A stretch of 64,000 bases of DNA from Desulforhabdus amnigena (GTDB taxonomy: Bacteria; Desulfobacterota; Syntrophobacteria; Syntrophobacterales; Syntrophobacteraceae). The stretch lies in assembly GCF_027925305.1 (NCBI RefSeq), contig NZ_BSDR01000001.1, positions 2,817,001 to 2,881,000 of the forward strand. Direction: 5' to 3'. The position numbers were made by a program, and so were the translations under genes. The notes beneath the pieces are model-generated. The model saw only the letters and a list, made by a program, of their open reading frames with translations, had not been told where the DNA came from and searched no databases. Shown piece after piece: positions 45,311-55,178 of this stretch. Every line of letters starts with the position of its first letter. The first letter of the stretch is position 1.

Positions 45311-45806
45311 CTTCATGCCCTCCTTGCATCTTAAAAGCCTTTGGAATGTTTAAACGCTCAAGGTGCTCGACCTCGGAATGATTGCCCCGGACTCGATTCT
45401 ACGGGACATCGGCTTTGCCTTGGAACGCGGTACAACCATAAACAGTAAAGCATGAAACAGGGGTTACCGGCTGCTGCGGGATGAGAGAAAAACATCTGTC
45501 GGGAGTTTTTCTTGGAGTTACACACCGGCAAGAATGCGGAAGGGCCTCACCGAAAAAAGATAAATGCAGCTATAGAACGCATCGAAGAATGAAGAATGCT
45601 CAGAAACAGAAGGCAGTATTCGCAGTGAGATCAACGGCCACAGACAACCTTGCACGTGCTTGCCATGATGCTTTCCCGTCTCAACTGAAGCTTCAGCAAA
45701 ACCGCAGAAACGAAACGCACAGACAGGAAGAATTCGAGCTGAAGGGTCAGCGGACTTCCCGCTTCGGCGTCTCTATCCAGGACTCTACGGCAATCGACAC
45801 ATCGCT

Positions 45807-46439
45807 TCAAGGGGCCATAAGGTTTGTAGCGACAACTTCCATGCCGCTCTTTTTCAAGTCGGCGACGATGGGCTCCAGATCACATTTTTTCAACCGAACG
45901 GAATACACGTTTTCCTGGCCTTCCGTTTTTGGCAGATGGTAGACGCTGATGAGTTCAGCATCGTGGCGTCCAATCACCTGGGCGATTTCCAGCAGTGCAG
46001 TCTGAGGAGAGGAGGCTTTCACATCCAGCCGCGAAGAATAGGCCAGCATGCCCATGATGGTTATGAAAGCCGAGAGGATATCCACAACGGTGATAATCCC
46101 CACAAGCTTCCCATCATCGAGCACCGGCAGTCCGCCAATGCGCCTCTCCAGGATGACATGAGCTGCATCTTCAAGAGACATATCGGGATCCGCCGTGTAG
46201 GGTTTCCGAATCATCACATCTTCCAGAGTCAACTCCTCCAGCATGGAGGCAATCAAGACCCCTCGCAAATCCGCGTCTGTCACCCACCCGATCAGACTCT
46301 TGTCGGAATCCACTACCGGAAGATGACGAATGGAACCCTTTTTCATCAGAGCCAAGGCCTGCTGAATGGAAGCGCCCTTGTTGATGGTCACCACTTTCGT
46401 AGTCATCCAATGGCGTACGATCACTTGAATAATCCTCAT
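45807..46439 (-). CDS. CBS-pair plus ACT-domain protein (AcuB-like), 210 aa
   Basis: Two CBS motifs are present: WMTTKVVTINKGASIQQALA...RHLPVVDSDKSLIGWVTDAD and DVMIRKPYTADPDMSLEDAA...GGLPVLDDGKLVGIITVVD. A C-terminal ACT-like region (about 135-205) follows. Such proteins sense adenine nucleotides and act as regulators. The ATG at 46439 matches the normal start; a GTG at 46475 is in frame. No partner gene is adjacent on this strand. Confidence 0.8.
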   Translation of the reverse strand: MRIIQVIVRHWMTTKVVTINKGASIQQALALMKKGSIRHLPVVDSDKSLIGWVTDADLRGVLIASMLEELTLEDVMIRKPYTADPDMSLEDAAHVILERRIGGLPVLDDGKLVGIITVVDILSAFITIMGMLAYSSRLDVKASSPQTALLEIAQVIGRHDAELISVYHLPKTEGQENVYSVRLKKCDLEPIVADLKKSGMEVVATNLMAP

Positions 46440-46678
46440 TTTGAGTGAGAAGGGATGGCAGACGACACGCCCCACAATAAATTAGCTAGTAATTGCGGGA
46501 ACTTCGATATGATTCTTTTGCAAGCTAAGCTATAATCGAGAAAAATGCAAGAAAAAATTCCAAGGGGAAAAGAGTGATTTGAGGGATGAAATGCTTATAA
46601 TCCATTAATATTAAAAAGATTTCTTATGTTAAATAACAAAAAAAAGAGTTTGCTGTCAGCATACAAAATTTCTTTTTG

Positions 46679-46712
46679 TTGACTGTCCACCAAGCAAATG
46701 ATAATCAATTAA
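46679..46712 (+). promoter_or_regulatory. Candidate promoter with overlapping Fur-box-like sequence
   Basis: TTGACT and TAATCA are separated by 17 bases, about 85 bases ahead of the ABM gene. The 19 bases at 46694-46712 (GCAAATGATAATCAATTAA) match the classical Fur box at 13 positions and cover the -10. Iron control of the gene is a reasonable but untested idea. Confidence 0.4.
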
Positions 46713-46790
46713 GCAGGTGGTTATACTAGCAATGGCGGCCTCTCATTTCACAAACTGACTTTTAATTTCAGAGCTTGACGGAGGTGGATC

Positions 46791-47078
46791 ATGGCTGTTC
46801 GGGTACTTATTGAGAGAAACATCGATTTGGGTCAGGAACCAAAACTTCATCAGTTGTTGACGCAGTTGCGCGCCAAGGCAATGGAAGTGAAAGGCTACAT
46901 TTCAGGAGAGACGCTTCGGGCTTTGGACGATCCTAAAAGGTTTCTCGTTATCAGCACATGGAACAGCATCGAGGAATGGAAGGCGTGGCAGAACAATCCC
47001 GAACGCAAGAAACTCCAGGAGGAAGTGAACAAGCTTCTGCGGACCCCGGAAACAACCACTGTATTCACCAATATCTAA
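46791..47078 (+). CDS. Antibiotic-biosynthesis-monooxygenase (ABM) domain protein, 95 aa
   Basis: MAVRVLIERNIDLGQEPKLH, then VKGYISGETLRALDDPKRFL and ISTWNSIEEWKAWQNNPERK, is the ABM dimeric alpha-beta barrel. Members include quinol monooxygenases and haem-degrading enzymes. GGAGG precedes the start. Length is normal and it stands alone, with the stem-loop at 47139 behind it. A Fur-like site overlaps its promoter, which would suit a haem- or iron-related role. Confidence 0.8.
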   Translation: MAVRVLIERNIDLGQEPKLHQLLTQLRAKAMEVKGYISGETLRALDDPKRFLVISTWNSIEEWKAWQNNPERKKLQEEVNKLLRTPETTTVFTNI

Positions 47079-47138
47079 TTCTACACTCAACGGTTTCAAC
47101 AAATTCCATTAAAATTTGAATCCCATTATGATATCTCT

Positions 47139-47166
47139 CTGGCAGGGATGGTTCGTTCCCTGCCGG
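47139..47166. terminator. Stem-loop between the convergent ABM and relA/spoT genes
   Basis: CTGGCAGGGA pairs with TTCCCTGCCGG around a short loop (10 pairs, one or two wobble). It lies in the 106-base gap between the two stops and may end transcription from both sides. No long T-run follows, so the call is tentative. Confidence 0.4.
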
Positions 47167-47184
47167 AAGAAATATTCTTGCCTG

Positions 47185-49335
47185 CTATTCCATGCTGCGC
47201 TGCACCCGGTAAACCCCCTTTTCGCCCCGCAGCACAGACAAGACCCTTTGAAGATGCTGTGTGTCTTTCACTTCGATCCTAAATCGGCACACATTGGAAT
47301 CACTTCCCTGGGAATCGATGTGCAGATCCAGGACTTTGACATCCAGTGAACCCAAAATCCCGTTGAGTGTGGCGAGCATCCCCTTGTCCCCCGAGTAGAC
47401 CACCTTGATGTCCACAGGATAAACTTTCCCACCTCCGGAATCCCACTGAACATCGATTTTTCTTTCCAGGTCCCCGCGAACCAGGTTCTTGCACGAAGCC
47501 CGATGTACCGTGATGCCGCGTCCCCGTGTGATGTACCCCACGATGGGTTCTCCCGGCAGAGGGTTACAACAGCGCGCCATTCGAATCATCACCTTATCCA
47601 CCCCACGGACTTTGATGCCGTCATCGTGTGCCGCGGGTTTGCGTTTTTCAAAGGTAATGGCTTCTTCTTTTTCAGCTTCCTGTTCCTGTAAAACCGACGG
47701 CAGCCTGCCGATCATCTGGATAGGGGAAATTTTATGGTATCCCACACTGGCCAGAAGGTCATTCACGCTTTTGAGGGAAAAGGCTTTGGCCACCTCCAGG
47801 AGCTCCGGAGAATTGATATAGTTGTTGAAATTGAGTCCCTTCTTGCGGAATTCCCGTTCACAGATTTCCCGCCCCAGCGCCACGGAACGCTCACGCTCTT
47901 CCGCCTTGATCCAGTGTCGAATGCGGTGAAGCGCCTTGGACGTCTTAACAAACTTGAGCCAGTCTTTACTCGGATGGTGGTTGGGCGCAGTGAGCACTTC
48001 AACGGTATCCCCATTCTGAAGTTCATAACGCAACGGCACGATCTTTCCGTTGACCCTGGCCCCTACGCAGCGGTGCCCCACCTCTGAATGCACATCGTAG
48101 GCAAAATCCACGGGAGTGGCTCCACGCGGGAAGGACTTGACCTCCCTGCGGGGAGTAAACACGTAGACTTCGTCAGGATAGAGCTCGGCTTTTTCTTCCA
48201 GGAACAGAGTCCTGGGGTCCCGCCAATCCTGATTCCATTCGAGCAATTCCCGCAGCCAGGAAAAACGCTGCGTCTCGTGCTCGGCCACCTTCTCCTCCGA
48301 GTTCCCCCGCTGCTTGTACATCCAGTGGGCGGCGATCCCCTCGTTGGCAACACGGTCCATCTCTTCCGTACGGATCTGAACTTCCATCTTTTCCCCGTAA
48401 GGACCAATGACCGTCGTGTGAAGGGATTGATACATGTTGGACTTGGGCTTGACGATATAGTCCTTAAACCGCCCCGCAACAGGCTCCCACAGGGTATGCA
48501 CCAGCCCCAGAGCTTCATAGCAGGACTTGACGGAATCCAGGATGATCCGGAAGGCAATGAGATCATGAACTCGCTGCAGGTCCAGATTCTGCCGCTTCAT
48601 CTTGAGGTAGATGCTGTAGAGATGTTTCGACCTTCCGCTCACGCGGCCCTTGAGATCGTGCGCTTCCAACTCGGCTGTAAGAATACCCTTTACTTCTTCG
48701 ATATACCGTTTGCGATCCTCCTCGGTTTTGGCCAGCCCCTGGAAGATCTCGCGGTATTCCTCCGGTTCCAGGCATTTGAAGGCTAAATTCTCGAGTTCCA
48801 GTTTGATCCAGTCGATGCCCAAACGGGCTGCAAGGGGAGAATAGATATCGAGGGTTTCCCGGGCCAAATTCTGTTGAGCCTTGGAACAGCGATGCAGGAA
48901 GCTTCGCATATCGTGAAGGCGGTCCGCGAGCTTGACCAAAACCACGCGCACATCCGGCGAAAGGGCCAGAATCATTTTCCGCATGTATTCGGCCTGCTGC
49001 TCTTTTCTGCTGCTGAAATCGAGACGGGTCACCTTGGCGACTCCCTCGACAATGCGAGCAACACCCGCCCCGAAATCCTCGGTTATCTCATCGAGTCCGA
49101 TCAAACCCTCTTCGAAAGCGTCATGAAGAAGCCCCGAAACAATGCTCTCTTCATCCAATCGCATCTGAGCCAATATGCCGGCTACAGCCAATGGATGGTC
49201 GAGATAGGGCTCCCCCGCCAGACGAGCCCGCCCGTGGTAGACCCTTGCGGCGAAGACATAAGCCTTCTCCAGGAGCAAAATATCCGCCTTGGGATAATAC
49301 TCCAGTACCCTATCGACAATCTCAAAGAATCTCAC
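47185..49335 (-). CDS. Bifunctional (p)ppGpp synthetase/hydrolase, RelA/SpoT family, 716 aa
   Basis: The start is GTG at 49335 with GGA eight bases ahead; this gives the family start RFFEIVDRVLEYYPKADILL. Domains: HD hydrolase (about 25-180, SGLLHDAFEEGLIGLDEITE), synthetase (about 240-350, GRFKDYIVKPKSNMYQSLHT and EVQIRT), TGS (about 395-455, VYVFTPRREVKSFPRGATPV) and ACT (about 640-716). The HD motif reads HDAFEE where HDTVED is usual; the His-Asp pair is kept, so hydrolysis is likely. It lies 17 bases after ispG on the same strand, suggesting co-transcription. Confidence 0.93.
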   Translation of the reverse strand: MRFFEIVDRVLEYYPKADILLLEKAYVFAARVYHGRARLAGEPYLDHPLAVAGILAQMRLDEESIVSGLLHDAFEEGLIGLDEITEDFGAGVARIVEGVAKVTRLDFSSRKEQQAEYMRKMILALSPDVRVVLVKLADRLHDMRSFLHRCSKAQQNLARETLDIYSPLAARLGIDWIKLELENLAFKCLEPEEYREIFQGLAKTEEDRKRYIEEVKGILTAELEAHDLKGRVSGRSKHLYSIYLKMKRQNLDLQRVHDLIAFRIILDSVKSCYEALGLVHTLWEPVAGRFKDYIVKPKSNMYQSLHTTVIGPYGEKMEVQIRTEEMDRVANEGIAAHWMYKQRGNSEEKVAEHETQRFSWLRELLEWNQDWRDPRTLFLEEKAELYPDEVYVFTPRREVKSFPRGATPVDFAYDVHSEVGHRCVGARVNGKIVPLRYELQNGDTVEVLTAPNHHPSKDWLKFVKTSKALHRIRHWIKAEERERSVALGREICEREFRKKGLNFNNYINSPELLEVAKAFSLKSVNDLLASVGYHKISPIQMIGRLPSVLQEQEAEKEEAITFEKRKPAAHDDGIKVRGVDKVMIRMARCCNPLPGEPIVGYITRGRGITVHRASCKNLVRGDLERKIDVQWDSGGGKVYPVDIKVVYSGDKGMLATLNGILGSLDVKVLDLHIDSQGSDSNVCRFRIEVKDTQHLQRVLSVLRGEKGVYRVQRSME

Positions 49336-49352
49336 AGTCTTTTTCCAACCAC

Positions 49353-50435
49353 CTAATCCTGGATCTTTTCTCCGGTGATTTTTTCCACTTCGTTCAGCAA
49401 TCGTGTGATCAGTTCCGATTCGGGGATTTTCTCGACGCGTTCTCCCTTTTTGAAGAGAATCCCCTGCCCCCTGCCCCCCGCAATTCCCACATCGGCTTCC
49501 CTGGCTTCTCCCGGTCCATTCACCACACATCCCATGATAGCCACTTTCAGGGGAGTCTTCACTTTTCTGAGCATCCGTTCGGCTTTCTCAACCAGAGGGA
49601 TCAGTTCGATCTCCGTACGTCCGCAGGTGGGGCAGCTGATCAGTTCCACACCGCGATCGCGAAGCTTCAACGCTCTGAGGATGCTGTAGGCGACGGGGAT
49701 CTCCTCTTCCGGGTCCCGGGTGATGGAAACACGGAGCGTGTCCCCGATTCCTTCAAAGAGCAGAATCCCTATTCCGAGGGCCGACTTCACCGCACCATCC
49801 ACGAGAGTCCCCGCTTCCGTAACTCCCAAGTGCAAGGGATAATTCACTTTTTCAGCCAGAAGCCGGTAAGATGCAATGGTATTCAGTACATCGGAAGACT
49901 TCAGCGAAACTTTAATGAGATCGAAATCATGATCCTCCAGAAGGCGGATGTGGCGCAGAGCGCTCTCCACCATGGCCTCCGGAGTCGGATGCCCGTATCG
50001 GGCCAGGAGGTCCTTTTCAAGGGACCCGCTGTTGACTCCAATGCGAATGGGCACCTGACGTTCCTTCGCTGCTTCCGCCACCTTGGCCACCTTATCCGCA
50101 CCACCGATATTTCCAGGATTGAGCCGCAGGCCGTCCACTCCGGCCGCGAGCGCACCCAGCGCCAGTCGGTGATCGAAATGAATATCGGCAACGAGGGGGA
50201 TTCCAATCTCTTTCTTGATGCGAGGAAGCTGTTCCACGGCCACTTCATCCAGGACGGCAACCCGAACCATTTCGCATCCGGCATCTTCGAGACGTCGAAT
50301 TTGTGCTACGGTAGCCCGTCCATCACGGGTGTCCGTGTTGGTCATGGATTGAACGACAACAGGCGCTCCTCCTCCTATGGGAACAGAACCGACATGAATT
50401 TGGCGTGTGACATGTTTTCGCTGCAATGACTTCAA
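49353..50435 (-). CDS. ispG: 4-hydroxy-3-methylbut-2-enyl diphosphate synthase IspG, 360 aa
   Basis: IspG (GcpE) makes HMBPP in the MEP isoprenoid pathway using a 4Fe-4S cluster. Motifs: RQIHVGSVPIGGGAPVVVQSM, NTDTRDGRATVAQIRRLEDA, VADIHFDHRLALGALAAGVD, RLNPGNIGG, and the cluster cysteines in SCPTCGR and GCVVNGPGE. The start is TTG at 50435 behind AAAGGAGG; this matches the usual length. It leads the pair ispG-relA. Confidence 0.95.
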   Translation of the reverse strand: MKSLQRKHVTRQIHVGSVPIGGGAPVVVQSMTNTDTRDGRATVAQIRRLEDAGCEMVRVAVLDEVAVEQLPRIKKEIGIPLVADIHFDHRLALGALAAGVDGLRLNPGNIGGADKVAKVAEAAKERQVPIRIGVNSGSLEKDLLARYGHPTPEAMVESALRHIRLLEDHDFDLIKVSLKSSDVLNTIASYRLLAEKVNYPLHLGVTEAGTLVDGAVKSALGIGILLFEGIGDTLRVSITRDPEEEIPVAYSILRALKLRDRGVELISCPTCGRTEIELIPLVEKAERMLRKVKTPLKVAIMGCVVNGPGEAREADVGIAGGRGQGILFKKGERVEKIPESELITRLLNEVEKITGEKIQD

Positions 50436-50760
50436 GAGCACCTCCTTTAAAGGATCCGACGAACGGTCCAGGATCCACCGATCTTTTTCCAAGAATTTCC
50501 GGGACTGGCTAATCGATACCCATCCCCAAACCTCCCTCACCCCCTTCAGAAGAGGGAAAGGTTGGAAAGACTCCAATCTGTTGGAGGAAAGGTTTTGTAA
50601 CTCTGGAATTTTAAGGGGCCGGCATGTATTTGCCAAGGTCTATTCCATCAACAGCCTTTCGCATCAAAGCATTCTATAGTATTTTGCAAGACTGAAGGTA
50701 GTATCGAGACCACGCAAATGACAATTATTTTTCAACTTCTCATCCCAAAAGTGCCCGAAT

Positions 50761-52230
50761 ATGAAAAAGTTAAAGATCCTTTTCTGTGCGCCTGAAGTCT
50801 CACCTTACGCCAAAACGGGGGGATTGGCCGACGTCACAGGCGCTCTCCCCGCATCTTTGCAGAACTTGGGGTGTGATGTCCGCATATTCATGCCCCTTCA
50901 CCGATGTGCCCGGGATAAAGTCCAGGATTTGAAGCTCGTGGTGGAAGGCACTCCCATTCCCGTGGGAATTCATGATTATCACGTCCAGCTATGGGAGTCC
51001 CGGACCTCCACGGGAATACCACTTTATCTATTGGAAAAAGATGAATTTTTTGACAGAAGTTATCTCTACGGGACACCCAACAGGGGAGACTACGAAGACA
51101 ACGCGGAACGCTTCATCACTTTCTGCCGTTCGGTTCACTCCCTTTGTTCCCAGCTGAGTTGGTTTCCCGAAATTTTCCACCTTCACGATTGGCAAACGGC
51201 CCTGATTGCAACCTATCATTTTTACCACTGGAGATACGATCCCAACTTCATGCACACCGGGACGGTCTTCACCATCCACAATCTGGCCTATCACGGGCTT
51301 TTCCCGGGCAACCACTTCAACCTGACACATCTTCCACAGGATGTCTTTTCGCCCGATGGGATGGAATTCTGGGGGAACTGCAATTTCCTCAAGGCAGGCC
51401 TCGTTTACAGCGATTTTCTCACCACCGTGAGTCCCACTTACAGTAAGGAAATCCAGCAACCCCGCTTCGGCCATGGTCTGGAGGGAGTCCTGCAGCTTCG
51501 CCGGGACCGCTTGGCAGGCATCCTGAACGGCATTGATACCAATCTCTGGGACCCCAGGACCGACGCCCTGATTTCGAAGCAATACGATATTGGGGACCTT
51601 TCGGGCAAACGCATCTGCAAGGAGCAACTCCTCTCTCAGCTCGGCTTTCCCAAAGAAAACTGCGGAAAGCCCCTTCTCGGAATGGTCGGCCGGTTGGCCA
51701 TACAAAAGGGCTTCGATATTCTGCTGAAAAGCATCGAAGCCATGATGGACCTTCCCATATCCCTGATCATCCTGGGGACGGGAGAACCGGAAATCGAGCG
51801 GCAACTCAAACTGGTCGAGAATCTGCACCCGGAGAAGGTGAAGATTATTTTCCAGTTTGATGAAGTATTGGCGCACCAGATTGAAGCCGGAGCGGATATT
51901 TTCCTGATGCCTTCCCGCTATGAACCCTGCGGACTCAATCAGATGTATAGCCTGCGATACGGAACCATACCCGTGGTGCATGCCACGGGAGGACTGGAAG
52001 ATTCGGTGGTGGATGTCCTGAAGGATAGCGAAAACGGAACGGGTTTCAAGTTTTATGAATACAAATCGGAAGCTTTCATGGAGGCGCTCCATTCAGCGCT
52101 TGAAATGTTTCAGAACGCGCTCCAATGGACAAAGCTTCAGCGAAGGGCCATGACTCAGGACTTTTCCTGGGACCGTTCCGCCCAGGAGTATTTGAAGCTC
52201 TATGAAAGGATTCACCAAGAAAAGATTTAA
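50761..52230 (+). CDS. glgA: Glycogen synthase GlgA (GT5), 489 aa
   Basis: MKKLKILFCAPEVSPYAKTG, with the donor-binding KTGGLADV (18-25), IFHLHDWQTALI and FTIHNLAYHG, ends with GMVGRLAIQKGFDILL, SRYEPCGLNQMYSLRYG and VVHATGGLEDSV. These are all classic GlgA motifs. It adds glucose from ADP-glucose (or UDP-glucose) to glycogen in the cytoplasm. The gene is alone, without glgB or glgC beside it. The 125 bases ahead of it show no clear ribosome site. Confidence 0.95.
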   Translation: MKKLKILFCAPEVSPYAKTGGLADVTGALPASLQNLGCDVRIFMPLHRCARDKVQDLKLVVEGTPIPVGIHDYHVQLWESRTSTGIPLYLLEKDEFFDRSYLYGTPNRGDYEDNAERFITFCRSVHSLCSQLSWFPEIFHLHDWQTALIATYHFYHWRYDPNFMHTGTVFTIHNLAYHGLFPGNHFNLTHLPQDVFSPDGMEFWGNCNFLKAGLVYSDFLTTVSPTYSKEIQQPRFGHGLEGVLQLRRDRLAGILNGIDTNLWDPRTDALISKQYDIGDLSGKRICKEQLLSQLGFPKENCGKPLLGMVGRLAIQKGFDILLKSIEAMMDLPISLIILGTGEPEIERQLKLVENLHPEKVKIIFQFDEVLAHQIEAGADIFLMPSRYEPCGLNQMYSLRYGTIPVVHATGGLEDSVVDVLKDSENGTGFKFYEYKSEAFMEALHSALEMFQNALQWTKLQRRAMTQDFSWDRSAQEYLKLYERIHQEKI

Positions 52231-52393
52231 GCGTCGGCTCAGAGGTTTTGCAATATCTTGGAGATGCCCGTTCATGCTGAGCGAAGCATGTCCTGAGCTT
52301 GTAGAAAGGCTTGAAACGGGCTTTTCGCCCCTCGACAAGCCCAAGGACAATGGATGGAGTGTCATGGATTCGGATACGGTGAGGGCTCCACGT

Positions 52394-55006
52394 TCAGGCG
52401 ATCGCCATCTCTTTATCCCTCCCCAGCATCTTGTAGACCATGACCTTGACGAAGTCATTCACCACAAACCAGACCAGGCAATACCCCCATATCAACAAAG
52501 CATATTTCCATCCTATGGGTTCGATCAACCATCCGTAAACCGCGAAAAGAGTCGCTGCGATTTTAGTGAGGAGGGCCGCCCAGAAAAGCATCGCTGAAGG
52601 ATAGGGTTTCTGCCAGAATCTTTTTTCGGTGCGCGTCACAAAGATGGTCAGATGCCCTGCTACAGCCAGCTTCAGGAATATAAAGCTTTGGACGGTACCG
52701 GTTGAAAGATGCATATATTCTTCAGCGACATAAAAAAGCCCAAAGCTTGCGATGATACCCAGGACACCAAGGACCGTCGCCATTCCGATCACTTCTTCCA
52801 TGTTCCACCTTACGGGCCTGTCATCGACCTTGGTATTATCGTAGGCAATAGCAAGTATCGGGATATCATTGAGAAAAGCCAGTATAATGATCATGATTGC
52901 AGTAACGGGATAGAAATTGAAAAGTGTGATGGCTGCAGTCATGAACAAAATGATACGAATGGTTTCACTCACCCGGTAGATGCTGTAACTCTTCATTCTT
53001 TCGAAGGTGACACGAGCCCCCTTGATGGCATCCACAATGACCGAAAGTCCTGGTGCCAGCAAAACGACATCAGCAGAAGCCCTCGCTGCATCCGTTGCAC
53101 CTGAAACAGCAATCCCCGCGTCAGCTTTTTTCAGAGCGGGAGCATCATTGACGCCATCACCCGTCATGCCGACAATGTGATCGGCCTTTTGAAGCTTATC
53201 GACAATCAAATATTTATCTTCTGGAAATACCTGTGCAAAACCGTCGGCATTTTCAATGAGATCGATGATCTCCGATTCGTGTCGCTTCACGTACCCCTTG
53301 GGCAATTCTATGTTGTCGAGCTGTTTCTCGATTTCCTTAACGACGCTTTTGGCCAGTTTCTCCACGTCTCTTTCAGTCTCGTTGGGAGCAAGCCGGGTAT
53401 AGAGTGCTCTGGTTATGATTTCCCCCAGCAACACCAGTTCCTTATTGCTGGCTCCCTTCAAGTCCCTGGCATCCAGCAGATTTTCCCCGATTTTCAGAAC
53501 ATTCGCGATCTGCTTTGCGATGGCAAGATTGTCGCCCGTAACCATCTTCACATTGAGCCCCAGTTTCTTTGCCTGCTCGATGGTATCCGCAGAGTCTTCC
53601 CTCGGGGGATCAAAAAGGGGCAACAGCCCTATAAACTCGTACTTCGTATCTTCAGAACGCCTTACTGCGACTCCAAGCGTTCTGAACCCTCCTTCAGCCA
53701 ACTCTTCGACTTTTTTTAATATATCCTCCTGCCCAGCCTCTTCCCCGCATAGTTCCAGAATGACCTGAGTCGCCCCCTTCGTGACCCGGAATTTCTCCTC
53801 CCCTCTCGTGACGGTTCCCTCCGTTCTTTTGCCAACCGGATCAAAAGGCATGAACTTCATGTGCCGATAAGCCTTCAACTCATCCAGCCATCCCTTTTCC
53901 TTTATAAATTCAAAGATGGGTATTTCTATGGGGTCGGCATTTTCTTCCCTGGAAGCAAGAGCCGCAAAGACCATCAGTTCTTGCACTGTGTAATCATTGA
54001 AGGGAAGCGGATCCGAGATGGTCATTTTGTTCTGAGTCAGAGTTCCCGTTTTGTCGGAACAGAGCACATCGACCCCTGCAAGTTCCTCTATGGAAACCAG
54101 GCGGCTTACGATCGCCTGCTTTTTCGCCAGATTCATGGCCCCTACAGCCATGGTCACCGATAAGACTGCAGGCAAAGCCACGGGAATTGCCGCCACAGTC
54201 AAGATCAGTGTGAATCTCATGATCTCCATCATATTTTCATGTCTGAACAGAGCGGTGACGATGATCACCATTGCCAGAAAAACAGTTAAAACAATAAGGT
54301 AGTTACCTATAGCCATCACGGCCTTCTGGAAGTGACTCGTCTCCTCTTTTTCAGCTTTAGCAACAAGTGATACGGTTTTTCCAAAAAACGTATTGGACGC
54401 CGTATTGACAACGACCGCCACCATTTCCCCCTGTTTCACTACAGAATTGGAGTAGGCGATCTCTCCCACTTTCTTGGTGACGGGGAGAGACTCTCCGGTG
54501 AGGACCGACTGATCGGATTGAATGTAATCCCCATCTATGAGCTTCACATCGGCGGGCACGATCTCACCTATTCGTATCTTGATGATATCTCCCGGCACGA
54601 GCTCTCTTGCGTCGAGGATCCTGAACGCTCCATCCCGCAAGACCATGGCATTCTTGGCCAGTTTTTTCTTGAGGACCTTCAGGGCATTCAACGCTTTGGA
54701 CTCCTGCCAGAGGTCTATGAAGGCATTGGTGAAGAGCAAGACCAAAATGATGACCATGTCCGCCCACTTCTGAACCAGCGCTGAAAGCAGTCCTGCCGTC
54801 TCGATCATCCAGGGGATGGGTCCCCAGAACCGCCTGAAAATCCGATGCAATGTGGATTCTTCTTTTTCAGGGATTTCATTGAAACCGTATTGAGAAAGGC
54901 GCCGTTTGCTTTCTTCCTGGGAAAGTCCTTCCTTGCCGTCACTTTCCAGTTCCTTGAGTGTCTCCTCGACAGAAAGCTTGAGATAATCATCGGTGGGTCT
55001 GGCCAT
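52394..55006 (-). CDS. Plasma-membrane-type H+-exporting P-type ATPase (P3A), 870 aa
   Basis: P-type motifs are complete: TGES, phosphorylation site SDKTGTLT, FMPFDPVGKRTEGTV, KGATQVI, and MTGDGVNDAPALKKADAGIA. The N-terminal cation-ATPase domain starts near residue 10 (SVEETLKELESDGKEGLSQE) and there are about ten membrane helices. The sequence is most like archaeal and bacterial relatives of the plant/fungal Pma1 proton pump (P3A). Ion choice is inferred by family; K+ or Ca2+ types look less likely. It would pump protons outward using ATP. A run of about 160 bases after glgA contains only a short repeat-like stretch. Confidence 0.88.
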   Translation of the reverse strand: MARPTDDYLKLSVEETLKELESDGKEGLSQEESKRRLSQYGFNEIPEKEESTLHRIFRRFWGPIPWMIETAGLLSALVQKWADMVIILVLLFTNAFIDLWQESKALNALKVLKKKLAKNAMVLRDGAFRILDARELVPGDIIKIRIGEIVPADVKLIDGDYIQSDQSVLTGESLPVTKKVGEIAYSNSVVKQGEMVAVVVNTASNTFFGKTVSLVAKAEKEETSHFQKAVMAIGNYLIVLTVFLAMVIIVTALFRHENMMEIMRFTLILTVAAIPVALPAVLSVTMAVGAMNLAKKQAIVSRLVSIEELAGVDVLCSDKTGTLTQNKMTISDPLPFNDYTVQELMVFAALASREENADPIEIPIFEFIKEKGWLDELKAYRHMKFMPFDPVGKRTEGTVTRGEEKFRVTKGATQVILELCGEEAGQEDILKKVEELAEGGFRTLGVAVRRSEDTKYEFIGLLPLFDPPREDSADTIEQAKKLGLNVKMVTGDNLAIAKQIANVLKIGENLLDARDLKGASNKELVLLGEIITRALYTRLAPNETERDVEKLAKSVVKEIEKQLDNIELPKGYVKRHESEIIDLIENADGFAQVFPEDKYLIVDKLQKADHIVGMTGDGVNDAPALKKADAGIAVSGATDAARASADVVLLAPGLSVIVDAIKGARVTFERMKSYSIYRVSETIRIILFMTAAITLFNFYPVTAIMIIILAFLNDIPILAIAYDNTKVDDRPVRWNMEEVIGMATVLGVLGIIASFGLFYVAEEYMHLSTGTVQSFIFLKLAVAGHLTIFVTRTEKRFWQKPYPSAMLFWAALLTKIAATLFAVYGWLIEPIGWKYALLIWGYCLVWFVVNDFVKVMVYKMLGRDKEMAIA

Positions 55007-55178
55007 GATTCGCTCCTTTCCTCTATTCTCTGTTTAAAGTTCTTTCTTCATAAAAAAAGATGAAGACTCAGGAGAACCGATCTTCTTAGGGGAAAAAGTA
55101 TATTTTCCAGAGGAAGCGGCAGTTCTATCCGTCACCGGTCATCATTGAACATCCCGCAAGTAGAGTGGTTCGAAAGGG

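Noticed and set aside
45481-45942. 153-aa plus-strand frame between the CoA ligase and CBS genes
   Set aside because: Its end is antisense to the CBS gene and the rest has no motif, ribosome site or codon pattern that stands out.
51028-52092. 354-aa minus-strand frame
   Set aside because: Antisense to glgA.
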